Notes: a model not told the origin generated them from the letters alone. A stretch of 64,000 bases of DNA from Bradyrhizobium sp. AUGA SZCCT0176 (GCF_018130145.1 NZ_JAFCMB010000005.1:62001-126000), one strand, 5' to 3'. Shown: positions 7,034 to 15,854, numbered from the stretch's first letter. Made by a program: numbers and translations.

Positions 7034-8320
7034 ATGACCGTCCCCCGCACATTCGTCGTAGACACGCCTGCCGACGCGCAGCGGGCTGCCGAACTGCGGC
7101 GCGTCAAACTGCTGGCGACGCTGGTGCTGGCGGCGACGTTTGCGATCTTCATTGCGGCGAGGGCGCTGCTGCCGATCCACCCGGCGTTCGGCTTCGTCGC
7201 GGCCTTTGCGGAGGCCGCCACCATCGGTGGCCTTGCCGACTGGTATGCGGTGGTTGCCTTGTTTCGTAGGCCTTTGGGTCTGCCGATCCCGCACACCGCG
7301 ATCATCCAGAGCAACCAGCACCGCATCGCCGACAAGCTCGGCGAATTCATCGAGCAGCATTTTCTGGAAGCGGCCCCGGTCGAAGCAAAGTTGCGGCAGA
7401 TCGATTTCGGCTCGTTCATCGCCGACTGGCTGCGCGACCGCAAGCGCAGCGAGGATCTGGCGCGCTTTGCACTGCGGCTGTTGCCGGAAGCGGTTGCGGC
7501 CACGGAGAATTCCGGCCTGATGACCTTTGTCAGCCGCCGCATCACCTCGCAATTGATGTCGATCGATCTGGCGCCGCTCGCGGCCGGCACGCTGCGCACC
7601 TTCGTGAAGGAAGGCCGGCACCAGGGCCTGCTCGACGACATCATGCGCGCGGTGCATCAATCGCTGACGCAGGCCGAGACCATGGCGATGATCCGCGAGA
7701 AGATCCGCGACGAATTGCCGACGCTGCTAAAACTCTATCGCGCCGACCGGTTCCTGGTGAACAAGATCGTGGCGTCGGCGACCGCGTTCTTCGAGGAAGT
7801 CCGCAACGATCCCAAGCATCCGTTCCGCGACGAGTTCGACCGCATGGTGCTCACCTTCGTCGACCGGCTCGGCAGCGATCCGGCCTATGCCGAGCGCATC
7901 CAAGGGCTGAAGCGCGATCTCCTGGCGCGCCCCGAACTGAACAGCCTCGCGCGCCACATCTGGGAGAATGCGCGATCGTTCTTCGAGCGCAGCGCGTCAG
8001 GCGAGACGCAGGTGCTGGAGCAATATCTCGTGCGCATGTTCGTAACGGCAGGCGAGGCGCTGGCTGCTGACGCCGAGATGCGCGCCGAGATCAACCAGGG
8101 TCTGGTCGCCGTGCTGCGCAGTGTGGTCGCCGAACAGAAGAGCGGCGTCTCCACCTTCATCTCCGATCAGGTCAAATCCTGGGACATGGGGCAGTTGATC
8201 GCGCTGATCGAAATCAACATCGGCCGCGACCTGCAATACATCCGTTTCAACGGCTCGCTAATCGGCGGGCTTGCAGGATTGGTGCTTTACACCCTCGAGT
8301 ACCTGCTGCGGCTCGTGTGA
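7034..8320 (+). CDS. DUF445 family membrane protein (YjiN-like)
   Basis: The 428-residue protein belongs to the DUF445 family. It has an N-terminal membrane segment (LLATLVLAATFAIFIAARAL) followed by the conserved EAATIGGLADWYAVVALFRRPLGLPIPHTAII block, long helical regions (DKLGEFIEQHFL, VNKIVASATAFFEEV) and a C-terminal block with INIGRDLQYIRFNGSLIGGLAGLVLY, which is probably a second membrane segment. The N and C termini thus sit at the membrane with a large helical part between. The ATG at 7034 is preferred to the one at 7004, which lies inside the inverted repeat. The function of the family is unknown; the product is widely conserved in proteobacteria. Confidence 0.85.
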   Translation: MTVPRTFVVDTPADAQRAAELRRVKLLATLVLAATFAIFIAARALLPIHPAFGFVAAFAEAATIGGLADWYAVVALFRRPLGLPIPHTAIIQSNQHRIADKLGEFIEQHFLEAAPVEAKLRQIDFGSFIADWLRDRKRSEDLARFALRLLPEAVAATENSGLMTFVSRRITSQLMSIDLAPLAAGTLRTFVKEGRHQGLLDDIMRAVHQSLTQAETMAMIREKIRDELPTLLKLYRADRFLVNKIVASATAFFEEVRNDPKHPFRDEFDRMVLTFVDRLGSDPAYAERIQGLKRDLLARPELNSLARHIWENARSFFERSASGETQVLEQYLVRMFVTAGEALAADAEMRAEINQGLVAVLRSVVAEQKSGVSTFISDQVKSWDMGQLIALIEINIGRDLQYIRFNGSLIGGLAGLVLYTLEYLLRLV

Positions 8321-8422
8321 CTATTTCATCACGTCTGCGCTTTTAATTGTCACAAGTGTGAAGTGCGCCGTTGAAAGAAGAATTCTGGTTCCCTAGCTTT
8401 TTACGAAATAATGTTGCGTTGC

Positions 8423-8447
8423 GGAACGATTCTACCAGGCTTTCGTC
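8423..8447 (+). promoter_or_regulatory. Possible EcfG-type general-stress promoter
   Basis: GGAAC (8423-8427), exactly 16 bases, then CGTC (8444-8447). The alphaproteobacterial EcfG consensus is GGAAC-N16/17-CGTT, so this is a match except for the last base. It lies 59 bases upstream of the esterase ATG. No transcript evidence is available here. Confidence 0.45.
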
Positions 8448-8505
8448 TTCCCACTGAACCAGTGGCCGGCTGCCGCAACTTAAGGGGCCGAGCCCGAGAG
8501 GAGAT

Positions 8506-9279
8506 ATGATGTCCGTTGCTGCGCAGACGCTTCGTCCGCCGTCCAGAACCCTGATGTTTCTGGAGGGGCGGGCGATTTCCGAATTGGGCGCTTTCCTCGG
8601 TGCTTTGCCGCTCCTGAGTCTGGCGCCGAGAGGCGACGGGCATCCGGTGCTGGTATTGCCCGGTCTTGTGGCTTCCGACACCTCGACGCGTCCGCTGCGC
8701 AGCTTCCTGAAGAGCCGCGGCTACGCCGTCAGCGGCTGGCGCCAGGGCCGCAATCTCGGTCTGCGCCAGGGCGTGCAGCACGCGATGGTCGATCTCGTCC
8801 ACGAATTGAACGACACGCATGGCCAGAAGGTCAGCCTCGTCGGCTGGAGCCTTGGCGGCCTTTACGCGCGTCAGCTCGCCAAGATGATGCCGGAGCGCGT
8901 ACGCTCGGTGATCACGCTCGGCAGCCCGTTCGCGGCCGGCCCGAAGGCGACGAATGCCTGGCGCGTCTATGAAATGGCGAGCGGCCGCCGCGCCGACGAA
9001 GAGGACACGCGTTTCGGCGGGGCGCTGGCGGGCACGCCGCCGGTGCCGACCACCGCGATCTTCAGCCGTACCGACGGCATCTGCGCCTGGCAGGGCTGCA
9101 GGGAGCAGACCAGCGCGACGTCGGAGAGCATTGAGGTCGAAAGCAGCCATTGCGGCATGGGTCATCACCCCGCCGTGGTCTATGCGGTCGCCGACCGTCT
9201 GGCGCAGGCGGAAGGTAAATGGGCCCCGTTCGACCGCAGCGGCTGGCGCAGCATGGTTTATCCGAACCCGGATAGGTAA
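8506..9279 (+). CDS. Alpha/beta hydrolase (esterase/lipase, PGAP1-like)
   Basis: The 257-residue protein contains HPVLVLPGLVASD (oxyanion region), the nucleophile elbow GWSLGGLYARQLAK near residues 122-135, ITLGSPF and a C-terminal SSHCGMGHHPAVVYAVADRL that supplies the catalytic His. The long segment between has FSRTDGICAW, which probably carries the acidic residue. No signal peptide is seen, so it acts in the cytoplasm. A GGAG ribosome site precedes two consecutive ATG codons (8506 and 8509), so either may be used. A possible stress-type promoter lies upstream and a terminator downstream, so it is a single-gene unit. Its proximity to PHA genes is suggestive only; the substrate cannot be read from the sequence. 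Confidence 0.82.
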   Translation: MMSVAAQTLRPPSRTLMFLEGRAISELGAFLGALPLLSLAPRGDGHPVLVLPGLVASDTSTRPLRSFLKSRGYAVSGWRQGRNLGLRQGVQHAMVDLVHELNDTHGQKVSLVGWSLGGLYARQLAKMMPERVRSVITLGSPFAAGPKATNAWRVYEMASGRRADEEDTRFGGALAGTPPVPTTAIFSRTDGICAWQGCREQTSATSESIEVESSHCGMGHHPAVVYAVADRLAQAEGKWAPFDRSGWRSMVYPNPDR

Positions 9280-9303
9280 TCGGGTTACCGATAGCTAATT
9301 CAG

Positions 9304-9328
9304 AACGCCGGCCTCGCGCCGGCGTTTT
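9304..9328 (+). terminator. Rho-independent terminator after the esterase gene
   Basis: Nine-base arms AACGCCGGC / GCCGGCGTT flank a five-base loop and end in TTTT. The stem is also nearly symmetric and lies between the esterase and paaX. Confidence 0.85.
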
Positions 9329-9361
9329 CGTGAATCCGCAAAACGCGGTATGCCTTGACGC

Positions 9362-10231
9362 ATGCCGCAGCCGCTCGCCCGCATCGTCGAACAGCTCAAG
9401 CGCGAACCGTCGCGCACCGGCTCGATCGTCATCACCGTGTTCGGCGATGCCATCGTGCCGCGCGGCGGATCGGTCTGGCTCGGCACGCTGCTGGAATTCT
9501 TTGCCGCGATCGACATCGACAGCGGCGTCGTCCGCACCGCGATGTCGCGGCTCGCGACCGACGGCTGGCTCGAGCGCAACAAGGTCGGCCGCAACAGTTT
9601 TTACCGGCTCGACAAGAAGGGGCGGCAAACCTTCGATACCGCCACCAAGCACATCTACGATCCGCCGCCGTCCGACTGGACCGGGCGGTTTGAACTGCTG
9701 CTGATCGGCAATGGCGGGGACCGCGACGCTTCGCGCGATGCGCTGAAGAATGCCGGCTTCGGCAGTCCGCTGCCGGGCGTCTGGGTTGCACCGTCAGGCG
9801 TACCGGTTCCGGAGGAGGCGGCGGGCGCCATCCGTCTCGAAGTCTCCGCCGAGGACGACAGCGGCCGGCGTCTGCTCAGCGAAAGCTGGCCGCTTCAGCG
9901 CACCGCGGATGCCTATTTGAAATTCATGAAAACCTTCGAGCCGCTCCGCGCCTCGATCGGCCGCGGCGAGATTCTTTCCGACACGGATGCCTTCACCGCG
10001 CGGATTCTGCTGATCCACCATTACCGCCGCGTCGTGCTGCGCGACCCGCTGCTGCCGGCACCGCTTTTGCCCCGCGACTGGCCGGGCAGGGCGGCGCGAC
10101 GGCTCTGCGGCGAGATCTATCGCGGGCTGCTTGCTGCGTCGGAACAATGGCTTGACGACCACGCGACCAACGAAAACGGGCCGTTGCCGAAGCCGGGCGG
10201 GGCGCTGGCGCGCCGGTTCGACGGGACGTAA
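9362..10231 (+). CDS. paaX: Transcriptional repressor PaaX
   Basis: The 289-residue protein has the PaaX layout: a short N-terminal region with SIVITVFGDAIVPRGGSVWLG, a winged-helix DNA-binding domain (DSGVVRTAMSRLATDGWLER followed by FYRLDKKG), a central domain and a C-terminal DTDAFTARILLIHHYRRVVLRDPLLP block that is characteristic of PaaX. In enteric and pseudomonad systems PaaX represses paa genes until phenylacetyl-CoA binds it. It sits 75 bases upstream of paaA, reading the same way, which fits local control of the operon. The gap holds AT-rich DNA unlike the flanks. Confidence 0.92.
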   Translation: MPQPLARIVEQLKREPSRTGSIVITVFGDAIVPRGGSVWLGTLLEFFAAIDIDSGVVRTAMSRLATDGWLERNKVGRNSFYRLDKKGRQTFDTATKHIYDPPPSDWTGRFELLLIGNGGDRDASRDALKNAGFGSPLPGVWVAPSGVPVPEEAAGAIRLEVSAEDDSGRRLLSESWPLQRTADAYLKFMKTFEPLRASIGRGEILSDTDAFTARILLIHHYRRVVLRDPLLPAPLLPRDWPGRAARRLCGEIYRGLLAASEQWLDDHATNENGPLPKPGGALARRFDGT

Positions 10232-10300
10232 ACATGTTACAAAAATAACTTGCATTCGTATTTTTATGTTATATGTTGGAGGAAAGAACATACGGGGAGG
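10232..10300 (+). promoter_or_regulatory. AT-rich promoter/operator region of the paa operon
   Basis: Between paaX and paaA the base composition changes sharply to AT-rich. TTGCAT (10250-10255) with TATGTT 16 bases later (10272-10277), and TTACAA (10237) with TATTTT (10259), are both possible -35/-10 pairs. Inverted half-sites ATAAC (10245) and GTTAT (10268) could bind a dimeric repressor such as PaaX. The ribosome site GGGGAGG (10294-10300) sets the paaA start. Which element is used is not resolved. Confidence 0.45.
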
Positions 10301-10306
10301 TCGGCC

Positions 10307-11299
10307 ATGTACACGCAGGCGCTCAATACGTCCGATGGCGATAACAGCCACATCGAGGACGCCGCACGTTCCGCAAACTTCCAGGCGCGCATCGATGCCG
10401 ACGAGCGCATCGAGCCGAACGACTGGATGCCGGCCGCTTACCGCAAGACGCTGACGCGCCAGATTTCCCAGCACGCCCATTCCGAAATCGTCGGCATGCT
10501 GCCCGAAGGCAACTGGATCACCCGCGCGCCGTCATTGCGTCGCAAGGCGGCGCTGCTCGCCAAAGTGCAGGACGAATGCGGCCACGGGCTTTATCTCTAT
10601 GCCGCCGCCGAAACGCTCGGCACCTCGCGCGAAGAGCTGGTCGATTTGATGCTGGCGGGGAAGTCGAGGTACTCCTCGATCTTCAACTATCCGACGCTGA
10701 CCTGGGCTGACATCGGCGCGATCGGCTGGTTGGTCGATGGCGCGGCGATCATGAACCAGATTCCGCTGTGTCGCTGTTCCTATGGCCCCTATGCGCGCGC
10801 GATGATCCGCGTCTGCAAGGAAGAATCCTTTCATCAGCGCCAGGGCTTTGAGATCATGGTGATGCTGTCGAAGGGGACCGAAGAACAGAAGGCGATGGCG
10901 CAGAGCGCGCTCGATCGCTGGTGGTGGCCGGTGCTGATGATGTTCGGCCCGCCCGACAAGGCAAGCCAGCACTCGGACACCTCAACCAAGTGGAAGATCA
11001 AGCGCTTTTCGAACGACGAGTTGCGCCAGAAATTCGTCGATGCCACCGTGCCGCAGGCGCAATTCCTGGGCTTAACGATTCCCGATCCCGGCATGAAACA
11101 AAATGCCAACGGCAACTGGGAATACAGCGCGATCGATTGGGAAGAGTTCAATCAGGTGCTCGCCGGCAACGGCCCCTGCAATCGCGACCGATTGGCGGCG
11201 CGGCGCAAGGCGCATGACGACGGCGCCTGGGTGCGCGAAGCGGCGACTGCCTATGCGGAGAAGCGCAAGCAGCGCCAGCACGCGCAAGCGGCGGAATAG
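10307..11299 (+). CDS. paaA: 1,2-phenylacetyl-CoA epoxidase catalytic subunit PaaA
   Basis: The 330-residue protein is the catalytic alpha subunit of the multicomponent phenylacetyl-CoA epoxidase. Both E-x2-H diiron motifs are visible: Glu90-x2-His93 in [11 protein letters not shown] and Glu172-x2-His175 in [11 protein letters not shown]. Length matches the family (about 310-330). The start at 10307 (MYTQALN) has a strong GGGGAGG site; an ATG at 10250 lies in promoter DNA. It heads the operon paaABCDE and is followed 10 bases later by paaB. The reaction inserts one oxygen atom into the ring of phenylacetyl-CoA using electrons delivered by PaaE. Assignment is secure. Confidence 0.95.
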   Translation: MYTQALNTSDGDNSHIEDAARSANFQARIDADERIEPNDWMPAAYRKTLTRQISQHAHSEIVGMLPEGNWITRAPSLRRKAALLAKVQDECGHGLYLYAAAETLGTSREELVDLMLAGKSRYSSIFNYPTLTWADIGAIGWLVDGAAIMNQIPLCRCSYGPYARAMIRVCKEESFHQRQGFEIMVMLSKGTEEQKAMAQSALDRWWWPVLMMFGPPDKASQHSDTSTKWKIKRFSNDELRQKFVDATVPQAQFLGLTIPDPGMKQNANGNWEYSAIDWEEFNQVLAGNGPCNRDRLAARRKAHDDGAWVREAATAYAEKRKQRQHAQAAE

Positions 11300-11309
11300 G
11301 GAGATCATC

Positions 11310-11597
11310 ATGGCCACGCCGAACATGCCGCTCTGGGAAGTCTTCATCCGCAGCCGCAATGGGCTCGCGCACAAGCATGTCGGCTCGCTGCACGCCGCCG
11401 ACACCACGCTGGCGTTGCAGGCCGCGCGCGACATCTACACCCGACGCGGCGAGGGCCTCTCGATCTGGGTGGTGCCGTCGAACGCGATCACGGCATCCGA
11501 TCCCTCCGAGAAGGGCATGATGTTCGAGCCCGCGGAATCCAAGATCTACCGGCACCCGACGTTTTACGATGTGCCTGATGAAGTCGGGCATATGTGA
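11310..11597 (+). CDS. paaB: 1,2-phenylacetyl-CoA epoxidase subunit PaaB
   Basis: This 95-residue protein has the PaaB family pattern: PLWEVFIRSRNGLAHKHVGSLHAAD at the start, ALQAARDIYTRRGEGLSIWVVPS in the middle and a short acidic end. Length matches PaaB (about 95). It starts at the ATG at 11310, ten bases after paaA, and ends with a stop that overlaps the paaC start (TGATG). PaaB is a small structural subunit required for activity of the PaaABCE complex; it carries no cofactor. Confidence 0.94.
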   Translation: MATPNMPLWEVFIRSRNGLAHKHVGSLHAADTTLALQAARDIYTRRGEGLSIWVVPSNAITASDPSEKGMMFEPAESKIYRHPTFYDVPDEVGHM

Positions 11598-12373
11598 TGG
11601 CTGTTGCCTCGATCCAGGTCTCCGAAACCCCGCTGGTGCTCTACACGCTGCGCCGCGCCGACGATGCGCTGATTCTGGGCCATCGGCTGTCGGAATGGTG
11701 CGGCCACGCGCCGATGATGGAAGAGGACATGGCGCTCGCCAATATGGGCCTCGATCTGCTTGGGCAGGCGCGCGAGCTTTATGCTTACGCCGCCAAGGTC
11801 GAAGGCCGGGACAATGACGAGGACAAGTTCGCTTATCTGCGCGACGTCCGGCAGTACCGCAATCTGCTGCTGCTGGAACAGCCGAACGGCGATTTCGCGC
11901 GCACCATGGTGCGGCAGTTCTTCTATGCGGCCTTCGCGGATCTTTATTGGCGCGCGATGATGCAATCGAGCGATCCGACCCTGGCTGCGATCGCGGCGAA
12001 GTCCGAAAAGGAAAGCGCCTATCACGTCAGGCATTCATCGGAATGGATGGTGCGGCTCGGCGATGGCACCGAGGAGAGCCACCGGCGCGCGCAGAGCGCG
12101 ATCGACGATCTCTGGGCCTATACCGGCGAGATGTTCCATCTCGACGACAGCGAGCGCGGCCTGATCGGCGCCGGCATCGCGATCGACCCCGCCAAATTGC
12201 ACGCGCCATGGCTCAAGACCGTGTCCGGCGTCGTTAATGAGGCAACACTGGCGTTGCCTGACAACAACTGGATGCAGCAGGGCGGCCGCGACGGGCGGCA
12301 CAGCGAACATCTCGGCCATCTTCTCAGCGAATTGCAGTCGCTGCCGCGCACGTTTCCGGGGGCGACATGGTAA
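11597..12373 (+). CDS. paaC: 1,2-phenylacetyl-CoA epoxidase structural subunit PaaC
   Basis: This is a 258-residue ferritin-like helical protein of the PaaC family, with PLVLYTLRRADDALILGHRLSEWCGHAPMMEEDMALANM at the start and KESAYHVRHSSEWMVRLGDGTEESHRR in the middle. PaaC pairs with PaaA in the complex and stabilises it but does not hold an active diiron site. I place the start at the ATG at 11597, which overlaps the paaB stop, rather than at the GTG three bases before. The end overlaps paaD by 7 bases, so the genes are translationally coupled. Confidence 0.93.
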   Translation: MAVASIQVSETPLVLYTLRRADDALILGHRLSEWCGHAPMMEEDMALANMGLDLLGQARELYAYAAKVEGRDNDEDKFAYLRDVRQYRNLLLLEQPNGDFARTMVRQFFYAAFADLYWRAMMQSSDPTLAAIAAKSEKESAYHVRHSSEWMVRLGDGTEESHRRAQSAIDDLWAYTGEMFHLDDSERGLIGAGIAIDPAKLHAPWLKTVSGVVNEATLALPDNNWMQQGGRDGRHSEHLGHLLSELQSLPRTFPGATW

Positions 12374-12870
12374 CCGCCTTGCTCAGCGATGCTGATTTGC
12401 GCCGGCGCGCCTGGGATGCGGCCGCCCAAGTGGTCGATCCCGAGATTCCGGTGCTCACCATTGCCGATCTCGGCGTGCTGCGTGAGGTCGCCGTCAGTGA
12501 CGGCCATGTCGAGGTCGCGATCACGCCGACCTATTCCGGCTGCCCGGCGATGAACATGATCGCGCTGGAAATCGAGCTGGCGCTGGAACGCGCCGGCATT
12601 GCGCGGCCCAAGATCCGCACCGTGCTGTCACCGGCTTGGACCACCGACTGGATGAGCGAGGACGGCCGCCGCAAGCTAAGGGAATACGGCATCGCACCGC
12701 CACAGGCTTCAAATTCGCGCCGCGCGCTGTTCGGTGAGCAGCAGGTTTCGTGTCCGCAATGCGGCTCGGGAAATACGGAAGTCCTCTCCGAGTTCGGTTC
12801 GACCTCCTGCAAGGCGCTGTGGCGCTGCAAGAGCTGCCGCGAACCGTTCGACTATTTCAAGTGTCATTGA
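12367..12870 (+). CDS. paaD: Phenylacetate degradation protein PaaD (PaaJ), Fe-S maturation type
   Basis: The 167-residue protein has an N-terminal DUF59/MIP18-type domain (VVDPEIPVLTIADLGVLREV and TYSGCPAMNMI, with the conserved Cys) and a C-terminal ribbon with two C-x2-C pairs (CPQCGSGN and CKSCREPF), as in PaaD. It is thought to help assemble the Fe-S cluster of PaaE or the complex rather than to be catalytic. It overlaps paaC by 7 bases and ends 2 bases before paaE, consistent with a single operon. Naming differs between systems (PaaD in E. coli, PaaJ in some papers). Confidence 0.92.
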   Translation: MVTALLSDADLRRRAWDAAAQVVDPEIPVLTIADLGVLREVAVSDGHVEVAITPTYSGCPAMNMIALEIELALERAGIARPKIRTVLSPAWTTDWMSEDGRRKLREYGIAPPQASNSRRALFGEQQVSCPQCGSGNTEVLSEFGSTSCKALWRCKSCREPFDYFKCH

Positions 12871-12872
12871 TC

Positions 12873-13952
12873 ATGTCCCTGACACCCCGCTTCCACCGTC
12901 TTGCCGTCAACGACCTGCGCCGCGAAGCGCCGGATGCGGTATCGCTGAGCTTTGCGATACCCGCGGAGCTATCAGGCGACTACAGCTTTACACCCGGTCA
13001 ATATCTGACCCTGCGCACGACCATGGACGGCGAGGAAGTGCGCCGTTCCTATTCGATCTGCTCCGGCCCCGACGACGGCGAATTGCGCATCGCGGTGAAG
13101 AAGGTCGATGGCGGTGCGTTTTCGAATTGGGCGGCGGATGAACTGAAAGCCGGCGACGAGCTCGACGTGATGACGCCGACGGGGCGCTTCGGCGTCGCGC
13201 ATGCGCCCGATCAAGCACGGGTCTATGTCGGCTTTGCCGCGGGATCGGGCATCACGCCGATCCTGTCGATCGTCAAGGGCGTGCTGGCGCGCGAACCGAA
13301 CAGCCGCTTCTTCCTGTTCTACGGCAACCGCTCGACATCGAGCATGCTGTTCCGCGAGGCTCTGGAGGAACTGAAAGACCGCTTCATGCAGCGGTTCTCC
13401 GTCTTTCACGTGATCTCCGGCGAGGAGCAGGACATCCCGATCCTGCACGGCCGGCTCGACGGCGAAAAGGTTCGCGTGTTGCTGCGTTCGCTGGTACCGG
13501 CGTCGAGTGTTGATCACGTCTTCGTTTGCGGCCCCCTGGGCATGAGCGAGGACATCGAAAACACCTGCCGCGAGATCGGCGTTGCCGAGGATCGCATTCA
13601 CGTCGAGCGCTTCGTCTCCGAGTTTGGCGGCAAGCCGCGCGCCAAAAAGATCGTCGAGACATCGGCGCCGCCGAAGGCGCTGGCCTCGCTCGTGATCGAC
13701 GGCAAGCGCCGCGAGGTGCCGGTCGCCGAGGACGAATCCATTCTGGACGCCGCGCTCCGCGCCGGCATGGACCTGCCGTTTGCCTGCAAGGGCGGCATGT
13801 GCTCGACCTGCCGCGCCAAGCTGGTCGAGGGCGACGCGCAGATGGAAGTGAATTATTCGCTGGAGCCGTGGGAACTGAAGGCGGGGTTCATCCTCACCTG
13901 CCAGGCGCGGCCGGTGTCGGACAGGGTCGTGGTGGATTACGACCACGTGTGA
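12873..13952 (+). CDS. paaE: 1,2-phenylacetyl-CoA epoxidase reductase PaaE
   Basis: The 359-residue protein is a class IA-type reductase. The N-terminal FAD domain has RRSYSICSGP, the NAD(P)H domain has FVCGPLGMSEDIE, and the C-terminal plant-type [2Fe-2S] domain has the C-x4-C-x2-C motif in CKGGMCSTC, with the fourth Cys in LTCQA. It moves electrons from NADPH to the PaaA diiron site. The start at 12873 (MSLTPRFH) follows the paaD stop by two bases; a longer frame exists upstream but overlaps paaD completely. Length matches the family (about 355). Confidence 0.94.
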   Translation: MSLTPRFHRLAVNDLRREAPDAVSLSFAIPAELSGDYSFTPGQYLTLRTTMDGEEVRRSYSICSGPDDGELRIAVKKVDGGAFSNWAADELKAGDELDVMTPTGRFGVAHAPDQARVYVGFAAGSGITPILSIVKGVLAREPNSRFFLFYGNRSTSSMLFREALEELKDRFMQRFSVFHVISGEEQDIPILHGRLDGEKVRVLLRSLVPASSVDHVFVCGPLGMSEDIENTCREIGVAEDRIHVERFVSEFGGKPRAKKIVETSAPPKALASLVIDGKRREVPVAEDESILDAALRAGMDLPFACKGGMCSTCRAKLVEGDAQMEVNYSLEPWELKAGFILTCQARPVSDRVVVDYDHV

Positions 13953-14040
13953 ACAAAGCCGTCGCGTTTGACGGTGCGACGGCTAGACTACCCGAATGAA
14001 AGAGGCCGGTTGCAACAGGCCCGACGACAGGGAGACCGCA

Positions 14041-14493
14041 GTGAACGTCAATGCCGCGCTATCGCCCGACGACCTCGCGCGCGCCTGTGCGGACGCGATG
14101 TGGAAGGAGGACGACGCCAGCAAGGGCCTCGGCATGCAGATCGTCGAGATCGGGCCGGGCCGGGCAACGCTTTCGATGACGGTCAGGCCGGAGATGGTCA
14201 ACGGCCAGCGCATCGCCCATGGCGGCTTCATCTTTACGCTGGCGGATTCCACTTTTGCTTTTGCCTGCAACACCCACAACGAGCGCGCGGTCGCGGCGCA
14301 GTGCCATGTCACCTTCATCCGGCCCGGCAAGCTCGGCGATGTGCTGGTGGCGAGCGCGCGCGAGATCTCCCGCAGCGGCAGGTCGGGCATCTACGATGTG
14401 CAGGTCACCGCTGGTGACGTTGTGATCGCGGAATTCCGCGGTCATTCCCGCGCCATCGGTGGTGCGTGGCTGCCCGGTACCACGATAAAATAA
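14041..14493 (+). CDS. paaI: Hydroxyphenylacetyl-CoA thioesterase PaaI
   Basis: This hotdog-fold thioesterase has the PaaI signature NGQRIAHGGFIFTLADSTFAFACN, with the His-Gly-Gly turn and the catalytic Asp in the following helix. In E. coli, PaaI hydrolyses ring-hydroxylated phenylacetyl-CoAs, rescuing CoA from dead-end products. I prefer the GTG at 14041, which has GGGAG six bases upstream and gives 150 residues, over an in-frame ATG at 13996 (165 residues) with no ribosome site. It lies 88 bases after paaE and 29 before paaK, so it is probably in the same transcript. Confidence 0.88.
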   Translation: MNVNAALSPDDLARACADAMWKEDDASKGLGMQIVEIGPGRATLSMTVRPEMVNGQRIAHGGFIFTLADSTFAFACNTHNERAVAAQCHVTFIRPGKLGDVLVASAREISRSGRSGIYDVQVTAGDVVIAEFRGHSRAIGGAWLPGTTIK

Positions 14494-14522
14494 AACAAAA
14501 ACGATCTTTGAGGAAACGCGCG

Positions 14523-15854
14523 ATGGCTTCGACCAGGCTTCAATCCAGTGCAGGCGGCTACCGCGCCGAGTTGGACTCGGTGGAGCGCGCCTCCCGCGAC
14601 GAGATCGTGGCGCTGCAAACAAAGCGCCTCGCATGGTCGCTGGCGCATGCCTACGACAACGTCGCACACTACAAGAAGGCCTTCGACAAGGCCGGCGTGC
14701 ACCCCGGCGATTTCAAGCAGCTTTCCGATCTCGCCAAATTTCCGTTCACGGTCAAAACCGACCTGCGCGACAACTACCCGTTCAACATGTTCGCGGTGCC
14801 GCGCGAGAAAGTGGTCCGCGTCCATGCGTCTTCCGGCACGACGGGAAAACCGATCGTGGTCGGCTACACCCAGGCCGATATCGACGTGTGGTCGGAGGTG
14901 ATGGCGCGTTCGATCCGCGCCGCCGGCGGCCGCACCGGCATGATCATGCATAACGCCTATGGCTACGGCCTGTTCACCGGCGGGTTAGGCGCGCATTACG
15001 GCGCCGAGAAACTCGGCTGCACCGTGGTGCCTGTGTCCGGCGGCATGACCGAGCGGCAGGTGCAGCTGATCAATGACTTCAAGCCCGACATCATCACGGT
15101 GACGCCGAGCTACATGCTGGCGATCCTGGACGAGTTCAGGAAGCAGAAGCTCGACCCTCGCGCATCCTCGCTCAAGTTCGGCATCTTCGGCGCCGAGCCC
15201 TGGACCAACGCGATGCGCGTCGAGATCGAACAGGCTTTTGATATGGACGCGACCGATATTTACGGCCTGTCGGAAGTGATCGGCCCCGGCGTCGCGCAGG
15301 AATGCGTGGAGACCAAGGACGGCCTGCATATCTGGGAGGATCATTTCTACCCCGAAGTGATCGACCCCGAGACCGGCGCAGTGCTGCCGGACGGCGAAAA
15401 AGGCGAACTGGTGTTCACCTCGCTGACCAAGGAAGCCTTTCCGATCATCCGCTACCGCACCCGCGACCTGACGCGGCTGCTGCCGGGCACGGCGCGGCCG
15501 GGCATGCGGCGGATGGAAAAGGTCACGGGTCGTTCCGACGACATGATCATCCTGCGCGGGGTCAACGTGTTCCCGACCCAGATCGAGGAAGCTTTGCTCG
15601 CGACCGACTGGTGCGGCGGACATTTCATCATCGAACTGACGCGCGAGGGCCGCATGGACGAAATGACCGTGCTGGCGGAAGCCCGTCCCGAACATTGGGA
15701 CGGCAGCGGTCTGCCCACGCACACGGAAAAAGTCGCAACCTTCATCAAGAACACCATCGGCATCACCGCCCGCATCAAAGCCGTCGCCCCCGAGACCCTG
15801 GAGCGATCGCTGGGAAAGGCCAAACGCGTGTTCGACAAGCGGCCGAAGGGATAG
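14523..15854 (+). CDS. paaK: Phenylacetate-CoA ligase PaaK
   Basis: The 443-residue protein is an adenylate-forming ligase with the PaaK features: SSGTTGKPIVVGYT (P-loop-like motif) near residues 103-116, GAEPWTNAMR, DIYGLSEVIGPGVAQEC and the hinge/C-terminal part RSDDMIILRGVNVFPTQIEE. Phenylacetate is converted to phenylacetyl-CoA, the substrate of the PaaABCE epoxidase, in the cytoplasm. The ATG at 14523 has GAGGAAA upstream and is preferred to an ATG at 14466 that overlaps the thioesterase. The next pathway genes (paaG, paaZ, paaH, paaF, paaJ thiolase) are not in this window. Assignment is secure. Confidence 0.94.
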   Translation: MASTRLQSSAGGYRAELDSVERASRDEIVALQTKRLAWSLAHAYDNVAHYKKAFDKAGVHPGDFKQLSDLAKFPFTVKTDLRDNYPFNMFAVPREKVVRVHASSGTTGKPIVVGYTQADIDVWSEVMARSIRAAGGRTGMIMHNAYGYGLFTGGLGAHYGAEKLGCTVVPVSGGMTERQVQLINDFKPDIITVTPSYMLAILDEFRKQKLDPRASSLKFGIFGAEPWTNAMRVEIEQAFDMDATDIYGLSEVIGPGVAQECVETKDGLHIWEDHFYPEVIDPETGAVLPDGEKGELVFTSLTKEAFPIIRYRTRDLTRLLPGTARPGMRRMEKVTGRSDDMIILRGVNVFPTQIEEALLATDWCGGHFIIELTREGRMDEMTVLAEARPEHWDGSGLPTHTEKVATFIKNTIGITARIKAVAPETLERSLGKAKRVFDKRPKG

